Source of the DNA: DAOUCP01 sp034432155
GTDB lineage: Bacteria; Chloroflexota; Anaerolineae; Epilineales; Epilineaceae
Direction: 5' to 3'
Assembly: GCA_034432155.1 (NCBI GenBank)
Contig: DAOUCP010000011.1
Location: 1-36,716 of the forward strand
Length of the DNA stretch: 36,716 nt
Shown: positions 1-6,705 of the stretch, piece after piece
Layout: each line of letters opens with the position of its first letter
How positions within the stretch are numbered: the stretch's first letter is position 1
The notes under the pieces: model-generated
Database searches by the model: none
What the model saw: the letters and a program-made list of their open reading frames with translations, nothing else
Told to the model about the DNA's origin: nothing
Position numbers and translations under genes: made by a program

Positions 1-221
1 CGTTTTTTGATGGCTACCGGCCGCAGTTCTACATCCGGACGATGGATGTAACAGGGACGGCTCACCTACCGGAAGGGACGGAGATGGTGATGCCGGGGGA
101 CAATGTGCAGTTGACGGTGGAGTTGTACAAGCCAGTAGCGTTGGAGGCACAGAGCCGGTTTGCGATTCGGGAGGGCGGTCACACCGTGGGTGCCGGTGTC
201 ATCACCGCCATTGAGGAATAG
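1..221 (+). CDS. tuf: Elongation factor Tu, C-terminal fragment
   Basis: This is the 3' end of tuf, cut by the window edge; about 73 residues remain and codons are in phase from base 3. It reads FFDGYRPQFYIRT, then MPGDNVQLTVELYKPVALE, then RFAIREGGHTVGAGVI and the stop. These are the domain III hallmarks of EF-Tu, the GTPase that delivers aminoacyl-tRNA to the ribosome. The usual GGRTVGAG appears as GGHTVGAG, an Arg-to-His change that I note without assigning an effect. The stop lies 36 bases before rpmG, consistent with a tuf-rpmG-secE-nusG unit. The family is certain; only the 5' part is missing. Confidence 0.95.
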   Translation, partial: FFDGYRPQFYIRTMDVTGTAHLPEGTEMVMPGDNVQLTVELYKPVALEAQSRFAIREGGHTVGAGVITAIEE

Positions 222-257
222 GAATAGGCCAGCCTATCACGGGCGAGGGAGGCCAAC

Positions 258-425
258 ATGGCCAGCAAGAAGGCGACGCGGGCGGTCATCACCCTGGAGT
301 GTACCCAGTGTCGCGAGCGGAACTACGTGACGGAGAAAAACCGGCGCAATGATCCTGGGCGGCTCGAACTGCGCAAGTACTGCCGTCGCTGCCGCACTCA
401 CGTCGTGCATCGCGAGACGAAGTGA
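258..425 (+). CDS. rpmG: Large ribosomal subunit protein bL33
   Basis: A 55-residue basic protein beginning MASKKATRAVITLECTQC. It carries two CxxC pairs (CTQC and CRRC), the zinc-ribbon form of L33. The length matches the family's usual 50-55 residues. A purine-rich ribosome-binding site (AGGGAGG, about 246-252) precedes the ATG. It sits between tuf and secE, the conserved position in many bacteria. The zinc-binding form contrasts with the Cys-less paralogues found in zinc-limited bacteria. No tRNA-Trp gene, often found beside secE, is present here. Confidence 0.93.
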   Translation: MASKKATRAVITLECTQCRERNYVTEKNRRNDPGRLELRKYCRRCRTHVVHRETK

Positions 426-449
426 CGGATCACGGCAAGGGGTGACGAG

Positions 450-668
450 GTGAGTGCCGAGACAAGACGGACGAGTGCGCTGGTGGAGTATCTGCACGAG
501 ACGCGAACTGAGTTGCGAAAGGTCGTCTGGCCAACGCGCGAGCAGGCTCAGACGCTGACAATCGTCGTGCTCCTGGTTGTAGTGTTGATGACGACGATTC
601 TTGGCGGGATGGATTTCCTTCTCACCCTCTTGCTTAATTTGCTGCTGAAGATTGCCGGAGGAGTCTAG
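450..668 (+). CDS. secE: Preprotein translocase subunit SecE
   Basis: A 72-residue single-TM protein starting at GTG 450 behind an AGGGG ribosome-binding site. The N-terminal amphipathic segment contains the family signature ELRKVVWPTREQ. One hydrophobic helix follows (about residues 36-70, rich in V, L and I). This is the short Gram-positive-type SecE, which clamps SecY in the Sec translocon. Its stop codon (666-668) abuts the GTG of nusG, and the nusG ribosome-binding site lies inside the last secE codons, so translational coupling is expected. Confidence 0.93.
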   Translation: MSAETRRTSALVEYLHETRTELRKVVWPTREQAQTLTIVVLLVVVLMTTILGGMDFLLTLLLNLLLKIAGGV

Positions 669-1580
669 GTGGCGAGGAGGCAGCGGTGCGGCGGGTCGGA
701 AGGGGCCGTTGGGGGGCTTGGGATGAGCGAGTCCGAAGACGCCGAGAGGCGCGAGCCGGGGTCGGGGGGAGAACCTGCTTCGGAGGGATTGCCGCCACAG
801 TGGGTGTCGGTCGCCGAAGGGCGTCTGCCTGACCGGCCTGCCGCAGCGGCGCCCGCTGCGCCAGCCAAGAGCCGGCGACGGAAGGCGACGGCCGAGCCGG
901 CGGCGGACACCGGCGACGAAGGGGCTGGGCGAAGCTCGAAGCGGGCGGCGAGCAAGCGGGATCGGTCGGAAGAGCCGCCGCCGGTTGAGTCCTTGGGTGC
1001 CCAGGCAGAACCTCCTGCGCAGACAGAGCGCGAAATACCGGCCGAGGCACAGTGGTACGTGGTGCACACCTATTCCGGCTACGAAAACAAAGTGCGAAAG
1101 AACCTGGAGCACCGCATCGAGTCCATGGGCATGGTCGACAAGATCTTCCAGGTGCTGGTTCCCGTGGAAGAGGAGGTCGATATCAAGGATGGCCAGCGGC
1201 GGCTCGTCGAGCGCAAGGTGTTCCCGGGCTACGTGCTGGTGCGGATGATCCTGGATGATGAGTCGTGGTCGGTCGTCCGCAATACACCCGGCGTGACCGG
1301 CTTCGTGGGCGGCGGTGGCGTTAGCGAGCGGTTGCGACCGACGCCGTTGCGGCCCGAAGAGGTGGAGAGCATTCTGCGGCGCATGGAGGCCGAGGAGCCC
1401 ACCATCCGGGTGAGCTTTCGCACCGGCCAGAATGTGCGCATCGTCGACGGGCCGTTCACAGACTTCCACGGGGTGGTGGATGCCATCGACATGGAGCGCG
1501 GCAAGGTGCGACTGATGGTGAACTTCTTTGGCCGGGAGACACCGGTCGAGCTAGACTTCCTGCAGGTCGAGAAGGTCTGA
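669..1580 (+). CDS. nusG: Transcription termination/antitermination factor NusG with long N-terminal extension
   Basis: Residues about 128-303 are a normal NusG: an NGN domain (WYVVHTYSGYENKV, then VFPGYVLVRM and NTPGVTGFVG) and a C-terminal KOW domain (TGQNVRIVDGPFTDFHGVV). NusG binds RNA polymerase and links it to Rho or the ribosome. The first 125 or so residues are an unusual tail rich in Ala, Pro, Glu, Arg and Lys, with basic patches such as KSRRRK, and are probably disordered. GTG 669 is chosen because GGAGGAG (657-663) lies five bases upstream and the codon abuts the secE stop. ATG 723 would shorten the tail by 18 residues but has weaker spacing. Typical NusG is about 180 residues, so this one is markedly longer. 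Confidence 0.93.
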   Translation: MARRQRCGGSEGAVGGLGMSESEDAERREPGSGGEPASEGLPPQWVSVAEGRLPDRPAAAAPAAPAKSRRRKATAEPAADTGDEGAGRSSKRAASKRDRSEEPPPVESLGAQAEPPAQTEREIPAEAQWYVVHTYSGYENKVRKNLEHRIESMGMVDKIFQVLVPVEEEVDIKDGQRRLVERKVFPGYVLVRMILDDESWSVVRNTPGVTGFVGGGGVSERLRPTPLRPEEVESILRRMEAEEPTIRVSFRTGQNVRIVDGPFTDFHGVVDAIDMERGKVRLMVNFFGRETPVELDFLQVEKV

Positions 1581-1654
1581 CATGCTGGTGACGGCGAATC
1601 GGATCCTCGTGGATCGGTGGTCGTGCTGGCGACGGTACGCTGGGGAGTAAGGCA

Positions 1655-2083
1655 GTGGCACGCAAAATCATGGCAATCATCAAGCTTCAGCTTCCGGCGG
1701 GGCAGGCGACACCGGGCCAGCCGGTCGGACCGGCGCTGGGCCAGCACGGCGTGAACATCATGCAGTTCGTGAAGGAATACAACGCCCGCACCGCGAACCA
1801 AGTGGGCGAGGTCGTGCCAGTAGAGATTCTCGTCTACCAGGATCGGTCCTTCACCTTCACCCTGAAGACCCCACCGGCGGCAGCGTTGCTCAAGCAAGCG
1901 GCCGGTGTGCAGAAAGCGGCCAAGAATCCAAAGCTAGAGCGGGTCGGGAAGGTCACTCGCCGGCAGTTGCGGGAGATCGCGGAACGGAAGCTGGTGGATC
2001 TCAACGCCTACGATGTCGAGTCGGCTATGCGCATGCTCGAAGGCAGCGCTCGCTCGATGGGCATCGCAATCGTGGAGGGCTGA
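1655..2083 (+). CDS. rplK: Large ribosomal subunit protein uL11
   Basis: A 142-residue L11. It shows the N-terminal signature KLQLPAGQATPGQPVGPALG with the following GVNIMQFVKEYNART, and the C-terminal rRNA-binding domain (KVTRRQLREIAERKLVDLNA). L11 forms the GTPase-associated centre stalk base with 23S rRNA. GTG 1655 is preceded by GGGGAG (1642-1647) at good spacing; an in-frame ATG five codons later (1670) is possible but less well placed. The 74-base gap after nusG could hold the L1-binding autoregulatory site usual for this operon. A GATCC/GGATC stem is visible there, but the classical L1 motif cannot be confirmed by eye. Confidence 0.95.
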   Translation: MARKIMAIIKLQLPAGQATPGQPVGPALGQHGVNIMQFVKEYNARTANQVGEVVPVEILVYQDRSFTFTLKTPPAAALLKQAAGVQKAAKNPKLERVGKVTRRQLREIAERKLVDLNAYDVESAMRMLEGSARSMGIAIVEG

Positions 2084-2085
2084 CG

Positions 2086-2814
2086 GTGACGACGGTGAGC
2101 AAGACGCGCAGAGGCCCCAAGAAGCGAGCGGCTGCCCTCGCCAAGGTCGACCGGTTGCGGGCCTACGTCCCGGCGGAGGCCATCGCCCTGGCCAAGGAGG
2201 TGGCGTATGCGCGGTTTGATGAGACAGTCGAGCTGCACTTGCGGCTGGGGGTCGATCCCCGTCATGCCGACCAGCAGGTGCGCGGTGTGATGCAGCTGCC
2301 CCATGGCACGGGGCGGGAAGTTCGGGTGCTCGTCTTCGCGACGGGCGACGCCGTGCGGCTGGCCAAGGAGGCTGGCGCCGACCAGGTGGGCGGCGAAGAG
2401 CTGGCGGAGCGAATCCGCGAGGGGTGGCTGGACTTTGATGCCGTGGTGGCCACGCAATCGATGATGCGCGTGGTTGGGAAGCTGGGCCCGGTGCTCGGCC
2501 CGCGCGGGCTCATGCCGAGCCCGAAGGCTGGGACGGTGGTGCCAGACGAGGACGTGGGTCGCGTCGTAGCCGAGCTGAAGGCTGGCCGGATGGAGTTCCG
2601 ACTGGACAAGACGGCCAATCTGCACCTGCGCATTGGTAAGGTGAGCTTCCAGGAGCAGCAGCTGCTCGACAACCTGGCTGCGGCCGTCAGCGCCGTCGTC
2701 AGCGCCAAGCCCGCGGGGGCGAAAGGGACGTATGTCCGCTCGGCTACGCTGACGACCACCATGGGCCCGGGAATCAAGCTCGACGTCCCGGCAACGTTGG
2801 CCGCAGCCAGCTAG
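2086..2814 (+). CDS. rplA: Large ribosomal subunit protein uL1
   Basis: A 242-residue L1 protein with family motifs VELHLRLGVDPRHADQQVRG, then LPHGTG, then GKLGPVLGPRGLMPSPKAGT. L1 forms the mobile stalk at the E site and represses its own operon by binding mRNA. It starts two bases after the rplK stop. GTG 2086 is chosen because GGAGGG (2074-2079) lies six bases upstream; GTG 2095 is the only nearby alternative. About ten extra residues at each end compared with the shortest homologues are unremarkable. Confidence 0.95.
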   Translation: MTTVSKTRRGPKKRAAALAKVDRLRAYVPAEAIALAKEVAYARFDETVELHLRLGVDPRHADQQVRGVMQLPHGTGREVRVLVFATGDAVRLAKEAGADQVGGEELAERIREGWLDFDAVVATQSMMRVVGKLGPVLGPRGLMPSPKAGTVVPDEDVGRVVAELKAGRMEFRLDKTANLHLRIGKVSFQEQQLLDNLAAAVSAVVSAKPAGAKGTYVRSATLTTTMGPGIKLDVPATLAAAS

Positions 2815-2880
2815 GAGCCTGCGTTCTCGTTCCTGGCGGCGGGGCCAACGCCCGCTGGTGCGACACAAGAGAATCACAGG

Positions 2881-2948
2881 GTTTGCCGTAGACCGCAGGT
2901 GCGCTTCGTCGAGGCGCCGAAACCGGGCACCGGGCCTGCCGAGGCAAC
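2881..2948 (+). ncRNA. Ribosomal protein L10 leader (L10-L12 autoregulatory RNA)
   Basis: Just upstream of rplJ the + strand contains GCCGTAGACCGCAGG (about 2885-2899) and CCTGCCGAGG (2935-2944), the paired conserved segments of the L10 leader. GCAGG pairs with CCTGC, and the outer GTTTGCC (2881-2887) pairs with GGCAAC (2943-2948). GTAGACC forms the internal loop or kink-turn side. In other bacteria the L10(L12)4 complex binds this RNA to repress rplJL. The inner arm here contains a GGCGC/GCGCC-rich stem. The 269 bases between rplA and rplJ are largely this leader plus the attenuator that follows. Confidence 0.85.
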
Positions 2949-2984
2949 ACGATGCTGGAGGGCAATGAGCAGCACTTCCGGCGA

Positions 2985-3032
2985 GGGGTGACGACCCCCG
3001 TGTGCCGAGGCCGGCCGCGGGGGTTCTGTTTT
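2985..3032 (+). terminator. Attenuator hairpin upstream of rplJ, with competing small hairpin
   Basis: ACCCCCG (2994-3000) pairs perfectly with CGGGGGT (3018-3024). A GC-rich inner segment lies between them and the T-rich run TTCTGTTTT follows, which is an intrinsic terminator inside the rplA-rplJ leader. Immediately upstream, GGGGT (2985-2989) can pair with ACCCC (2994-2998) across a GACG loop. This would consume the 5' arm of the terminator, so the two structures are mutually exclusive. Together with the L10 leader this suggests that L10-L12 binding controls read-through into rplJL, as described for Bacillus subtilis. The switching mechanism is inferred. Confidence 0.7.
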
Positions 3033-3083
3033 GCGCGTTCGTCACGAGCGCTGCGCGATCCGAGGTGGCCGAAGGAGGCGGAC

Positions 3084-3602
3084 TTGCCACTATCCAGGCA
3101 GGAGAAAGAGAAGCTGGTGATCGGGACGGCGGAGCGGTTGCGCCAGGCCGAGGCCATCGTGCTGGCGGATTATCGAGGGCTCAATGTGGCGCGATTGCGG
3201 GCTTTGCGCCGGGCGCTGCGGGCGCAGCGAGCCGAGTTCCGCGTCATCAAGAACAGCTTGCTGTTGCGAGCGTTTGAAAAGGCGGGCTTGACAGTGCCCA
3301 CGGAATTGCTGACGGGCCCCACATCGCTGATCCTGATGTACGATGAGCTGTCGGCACCGACCAAGGTGCTGCTCGATGTCGCACGGGAGACCGAGCTTCT
3401 GACAATCAAGGGCGGCATGATGAGCGGCCGGATTCTGGGTGCCGCGGCCATGCGGTCCCTGGCCGACCTGCCGAGTCGGGAGCAGTTGCTCTCCCAGTTC
3501 GTGGGACTGCTTGCGGCGCCGTTGCAGCGCCAACTCGCGGTGCTCCAGGCGCCTGTGCAGGGTTTCCTGAATGTGTTGAATGCTCGAGCCCGCGAAGCCT
3601 GA
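3084..3602 (+). CDS. rplJ: Large ribosomal subunit protein uL10 (TTG start)
   Basis: A 172-residue L10: SRQEKEKLVIGTAERLRQAE, then IVLADYRGLNVARLRALRR, then EFRVIKNSLLLRAFEKAGL, then LTGPTSLI. L10 anchors L7/L12 dimers to the ribosome. An upstream ATG at 2952 is in frame, but it lies at the 3' edge of the L10 leader and the extra 44 residues do not look like L10. TTG 3084 is preceded by AAGGAGG (3072-3078) at five bases, and the product then has the normal family length. I therefore choose TTG. The C-terminal alpha-helix (LLAAPLQRQLAVLQAPVQGFLNVL) is the L7/L12-binding region. Confidence 0.93.
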   Translation: MPLSRQEKEKLVIGTAERLRQAEAIVLADYRGLNVARLRALRRALRAQRAEFRVIKNSLLLRAFEKAGLTVPTELLTGPTSLILMYDELSAPTKVLLDVARETELLTIKGGMMSGRILGAAAMRSLADLPSREQLLSQFVGLLAAPLQRQLAVLQAPVQGFLNVLNARAREA

Positions 3603-3702
3603 GCGCTCCGCGGCACCACCAGCGCGGCAGGCCGAGGAATGGCGTGCGGCGCCAGATTCGACGAGCCGTCCATGGCGGCAACGCAGAAGGAGAGATCTAT
3701 CG

Positions 3703-4089
3703 ATGGCGGACTTTGAGAAGTTGGCAGCAGAAGTTGAGAAGCTCACCGTGCCTGAGATCGCTGAGTTTGTGAAGTTTCTCGAGGCTCGCTGGGGGGTCAG
3801 TGCGGCGGCGCCCGTGGCCATCGCTGGCATGCCTGTCGCGGCCGCGGCTCCGGCTGCCGAGGAAGCGGAGGAGCAGATTGAGTTCACCGTGGTGCTGGAA
3901 GAGATCGGACCGGAGAAGATCAAGGTCATCAAGGCCGTCCGAGAGGTGAACAAGGATCTGGGTCTTAAGGAAGCGAAGGATGTGGTGGAGAGTGCACCTT
4001 CCAACATCCTGGAGCACGTGAGCAAGGACGTTGCCGAGGCAGCGCGCAAGGTGCTCGAGGAGGCCGGCGCCAAGGCGAGCATCAAGTGA
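3703..4089 (+). CDS. rplL: Large ribosomal subunit protein bL12 (L7/L12)
   Basis: A 128-residue acidic stalk protein. It has an N-terminal dimerisation helix (FEKLAAEVEKLTVPEIAEFV), an Ala-rich hinge (residues about 33-53), and the C-terminal factor-binding domain (EKIKVIKAVREV, then LGLKEAKDVVESAP). L7/L12 recruits EF-Tu, EF-G and other GTPases. ATG 3703 is preceded by AAGGAGAG (3687-3694). An in-frame ATG at 3580 would overlap rplJ and add 41 unrelated residues, so it is rejected. Unlike the common rplJL-rpoBC order, rpoB does not follow. Confidence 0.95.
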   Translation: MADFEKLAAEVEKLTVPEIAEFVKFLEARWGVSAAAPVAIAGMPVAAAAPAAEEAEEQIEFTVVLEEIGPEKIKVIKAVREVNKDLGLKEAKDVVESAPSNILEHVSKDVAEAARKVLEEAGAKASIK

Positions 4090-4125
4090 GATTGGCTTGC
4101 CGCGTATTGCAGAGGGCGGACGGGA

Positions 4126-4209
4126 GGTGCGGTATAGCGCTCCGCCCCCTGGCTTGACGGCCGGAGGGTACGTGCGGTACGGCCCTCCGCCCCCTGGCTT
4201 GACGGCCGG
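4126..4209 (+). repeat. Tandem duplication, 45-bp period, in the rplL-rodZ gap
   Basis: A stretch at 4126-4164 recurs at 4171-4209 with a period of 45 bases. The last 25 bases of each copy are identical and contain CCCCCTGGCTTGACGGCCGG; the first part differs at about four positions. Both copies include TTGACG, a -35-like hexamer, but only the second is followed at 17 bases by a -10 element. GGGCGGA (4114-4120) and TCCGCCC (4141-4147) can also form a 7-bp stem downstream of rplL, without a T-run. Confidence 0.8.
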
Positions 4210-4227
4210 TTGGGCAGAAGTCATAAT
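4199..4227 (+). promoter_or_regulatory. Sigma70-type promoter for the rodZ-like gene
   Basis: TTGACG (4199-4204), a 17-base spacer and CATAAT (4222-4227) match the housekeeping consensus at five of six positions in each hexamer. The predicted transcription start is near 4234, about 23 bases before ATG 4257. The -35 element comes from the second copy of the 45-bp duplication. Confidence 0.75.
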
Positions 4228-4256
4228 GAGCAGCGAAGCGTAGGGACTCCCGCCGC

Positions 4257-5129
4257 ATGCCGTCGGAGCTTGGTTCGTACTTGCAGCGCCACCGCGAGGA
4301 GCTTGGCCTGAGCCTCGAGGACGTCGAGGCGCGGACACGCATCCGGCGCCGCATCCTAGCGGCCATTGAGAGTGGGGCGTGGGAGGAGCTGCCGCCTAGC
4401 GTCTATACGCGCGGGCTTGTCCGGAACTATGCCAAGGCGATTGGTGTGAGCCCAGCCACGGCGTACCGGATGTTCGTCAAGGAACGACCGACCGAGGCGC
4501 GCGTACCGGAGCCGCAGCTGCTTTCCCAGCCGCTCTTGCAGCAGCCACGACTGAGCTTCGAGCTGATGGCAGCGCTTGGCCTGCTCGCCATCGCCATCGT
4601 CTTGTTTGGCTGGATGGTGACTTCGGTCTTGCTGCCCCAAGTACGACAGGCGGGAGTGGCGACCCTGCCGGGCGGCACGCCATTGCCTCCGCCGACCGGC
4701 GCGGCGACAGCGACGGCCTCCCGCCCCACCGGTACTCCGGCCATGGTGGCTCGGGCGCGACCGTTGCCTGACAGCGATCCGAGCGATGCGTCGCCGACCG
4801 CCTCGGCAGGCGGCCCGACCGCGGCAGCAACGGCGCCTGCGACCGCACCTACGGCCAGGCCGGGTCGCTTGGAGTTGGTGGTGACCGCCACGGGTGACGC
4901 CTGGTTGATGGTTCGAGCGGACGGCGAGCCGGTCTTTCTGGATCTCCTGCGCCAGGGGGAGTCCAAGCGCTGGATGGCCAACGAGCGATTCCGGCTGCGC
5001 ACCGGCAATGCCGGTGGCACCGTCATCTCGCTGAACGGGCGCCTCGTACCTTCGCTGGGCGGCAATGGCGAAGTCGCGGAGCGCGAGTGGCGGCTTCTGC
5101 CCGACGGCAATATTGAGCAATCCGGCTGA
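4257..5129 (+). CDS. RodZ-like membrane protein, N-terminal HTH and C-terminal DUF4115-like domain
   Basis: A 290-residue protein with three parts. Residues about 5-75 are a Cro/C1-type helix-turn-helix (GSYLQRHREELGLSLEDVEA, then AIESGAWEELPPSVYTRGLVRNYAKAIG), the version seen in RodZ. Residues about 100-127 are one TM helix. A Thr/Ala/Pro-rich linker follows, and residues about 201-290 are a beta-rich domain like DUF4115 (RLELVVTATGDAWLMVRADG). RodZ proteins link MreB to the envelope, but in lineages without MreB the role is unknown, and no mre gene is visible here. AGGGAC upstream is a modest ribosome-binding site. Its 3' end overlaps the likely mnmA start. Confidence 0.8.
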   Translation: MPSELGSYLQRHREELGLSLEDVEARTRIRRRILAAIESGAWEELPPSVYTRGLVRNYAKAIGVSPATAYRMFVKERPTEARVPEPQLLSQPLLQQPRLSFELMAALGLLAIAIVLFGWMVTSVLLPQVRQAGVATLPGGTPLPPPTGAATATASRPTGTPAMVARARPLPDSDPSDASPTASAGGPTAAATAPATAPTARPGRLELVVTATGDAWLMVRADGEPVFLDLLRQGESKRWMANERFRLRTGNAGGTVISLNGRLVPSLGGNGEVAEREWRLLPDGNIEQSG

Positions 5130-6255
5130 GGATCGGGCAGCGCGGCCGACCAGCCCGCCGGGCGCCAGTTCGGCCCATGCCACTTCGGTCGTCGTTGCCC
5201 TGAGCGGCGGGGTGGACAGCGCCGTCGCGGCCGCCCTGTGCTGCCAGGCTGGCTACCACGTAGTGGCAGTAAGCCTCCGATTGTGGGCCCAGGCGGTCCC
5301 GGGCGCCTCCAACCAGTGCTGTGGCGAGGAAGCACTTCGCCTGGCGTCTCGCGTGGCGACGCAGCTTGGCATCCGCCATGAGGTCGTCGATCTCGGCGAA
5401 GCGTTCCGGCGTGCGGTGGTAGACGCGTTTCTGGCCGAGGTGGCGCGCGGCAATACCCCCAATCCGTGCTTTGTGTGCAACCGCCTGCGCATTGGGCATC
5501 TTGTGGCCGCTTTGCCCTGCTTTGGCGCCGACCGTCTGGTGACGGGGCACTATGCGCGTCTGGACCGCGATCCGCAGGGTCGGTGGCGGCTGCTCCGCGG
5601 CGTTGACCGTGTCAAAGATCAGTCCTACATGCTGTATCGCCTCGCGCAGGAGCATCTTTCCCGTCTCCACTTTCCGCTGGGCGGGCTGGAGAAGGCGCAA
5701 GTGCGCGAGACCGCTGCCCGGCTGCAGCTGCCCGTCGCCCGGCGCCCTGACTCCGTGGACCTGTGCTGGATGACCGAGGACGGTCTGGAGGGGTTCCTGG
5801 ATCGCTACTTGCCGCCGGGGGCTGCCCAACCCGGTCCGATCGTGGACGGCCATGGCAGGGTAGTGGCGGAGCATCGGGGCTTGCCGTACTACACCATCGG
5901 CCAGCGCCATGGCCTGGGCGTAGCGGTAGGTGAGCCGGTGTACGTCGTCGCCAAAGAGGTGCCCACCAATGCCCTGGTGATCGGCCCGGCGAAGGCGCTC
6001 CGCGCCCGCGAGGTCCTCTTGACAGACGAGCACTGGATCGCCGGAGAGCCACCGGCCAAGCGCTTCCAGGCCGACGTTCAGCTTCGCTATCGGGCGAACC
6101 CCACGCCGGCGACGATCCTCGTGGAGGAGGCGACGAGCCGCGTCATCTTGGATGGTGCCCAGCGGGCTGCCACACCGGGTCAAGGGCTGGTGGCCTACTG
6201 CGGGGATTGGTGCCTCGGCGGCGGTACCATCGCCGCCGCTACGGCGGAACGCTAG
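5065..6255 (+). CDS. mnmA: tRNA-specific 2-thiouridylase MnmA
   Basis: MnmA uses ATP and a persulfide to make the 2-thio group of tRNA wobble uridine-34. Residues 45-53 hold the PP-loop ALSGGVDSA. NPCFVCN (residues 133-139) supplies the adenylate-site cysteine (C138), and C234 in PDSVDLCW is the second catalytic cysteine. GLPYYTIGQRHGLGV and the C-terminal beta-barrel domain (VQLRYRANPTPATI) complete the family pattern. The region around the second cysteine is diverged from the usual DSTGICF-like form. The start is uncertain: ATG 5065 overlaps the preceding gene by 65 bases, and TTG 5113 would cut 16 residues. The persulfide could come from the SufS encoded at 24.7-26.0 kb, which is an inference. 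Confidence 0.88.
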   Translation: MAKSRSASGGFCPTAILSNPAEDRAARPTSPPGASSAHATSVVVALSGGVDSAVAAALCCQAGYHVVAVSLRLWAQAVPGASNQCCGEEALRLASRVATQLGIRHEVVDLGEAFRRAVVDAFLAEVARGNTPNPCFVCNRLRIGHLVAALPCFGADRLVTGHYARLDRDPQGRWRLLRGVDRVKDQSYMLYRLAQEHLSRLHFPLGGLEKAQVRETAARLQLPVARRPDSVDLCWMTEDGLEGFLDRYLPPGAAQPGPIVDGHGRVVAEHRGLPYYTIGQRHGLGVAVGEPVYVVAKEVPTNALVIGPAKALRAREVLLTDEHWIAGEPPAKRFQADVQLRYRANPTPATILVEEATSRVILDGAQRAATPGQGLVAYCGDWCLGGGTIAAATAER

Positions 6256-6281
6256 GCACTTGGACGGCCGAAGTGGCGGGA

Positions 6282-6290
6282 TGGTATACT
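6282..6290 (+). promoter_or_regulatory. Extended -10 promoter for the 6.3-7.4 kb small-protein genes
   Basis: TGGTATACT (TGN at 6282-6284, TATACT at 6285-6290) is an extended -10 element. A TTGGAC at 6260-6265 is spaced 19 bases away, too far to be a good -35. The predicted start of transcription is near 6297, about 16 bases before ATG 6313. Confidence 0.55.
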
Positions 6291-6312
6291 GCGGTCCCTG
6301 GAGCGAGCGGCA

Positions 6313-6705
6313 ATGACCGATCCTTGGTACGTGGTGCTGCGTGATCTGCTCATTATTCTGGCCGCTCTGGCGACGGTGCTCGCCGCGAGCTTCGGGACGC
6401 TGGTGGCCTGGCGGCTCTACCGGCTGGCACTCACCATGCGCGGTGAGATCGAGCCGATCCTGGCATCCCTCAACGAGACGGCCGCCACGGTGCGGGATTC
6501 GAGTACCTTCGTGCGCCAGTCGCGCATGCCGTCGCCGATGACCACCGTGGGCATGCTGACCGGCGGGTTACGCCTAGTTCGTATGGTTCGCCAACTGCGC
6601 AAGGCCGGCGGTGTCGATGAGGGCGATGCCGCGTCGGCCGGTCCGGCGGCGACCGGGTCGCGCGACAACGCTGCGGCCGCCCCGCAAGTAGGAGGAAGTG
6701 AATGA
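6313..6705 (+). CDS. Small single-TM protein, DUF948-like
   Basis: A 130-residue protein with one N-terminal TM helix (about residues 9-33, LLIILAALATVLAASFGTLV). An amphipathic stretch follows (TMRGEIEPILASLNETAATVRDSS), then a low-complexity Ala/Gly-rich tail. The layout resembles DUF948-type proteins, which often pair with a YtxH-like gene, as here. No enzymatic motif is visible. ATG 6313 lies just downstream of an extended -10 promoter. The stop overlaps the next ATG by four bases (ATGA), so the two are almost certainly co-translated. The family call is tentative; the gene itself is well supported. Confidence 0.7.
   Translation: MTDPWYVVLRDLLIILAALATVLAASFGTLVAWRLYRLALTMRGEIEPILASLNETAATVRDSSTFVRQSRMPSPMTTVGMLTGGLRLVRMVRQLRKAGGVDEGDAASAGPAATGSRDNAAAAPQVGGSE

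Noticed and set aside
237..1469. A 410-codon - strand frame opposite rpmG, secE and nusG
   Set aside because: Overlaps three certain genes and has no recognisable content.
2952..3083. ATG 2952 as the start of rplJ
   Set aside because: It lies at the 3' edge of the L10 leader and before the attenuator; TTG 3084 has a far better ribosome-binding site and gives the family length.
3580..3702. ATG 3580 as the start of rplL
   Set aside because: It overlaps rplJ and adds 41 unrelated residues; ATG 3703 has the ribosome-binding site and the normal N-terminus.
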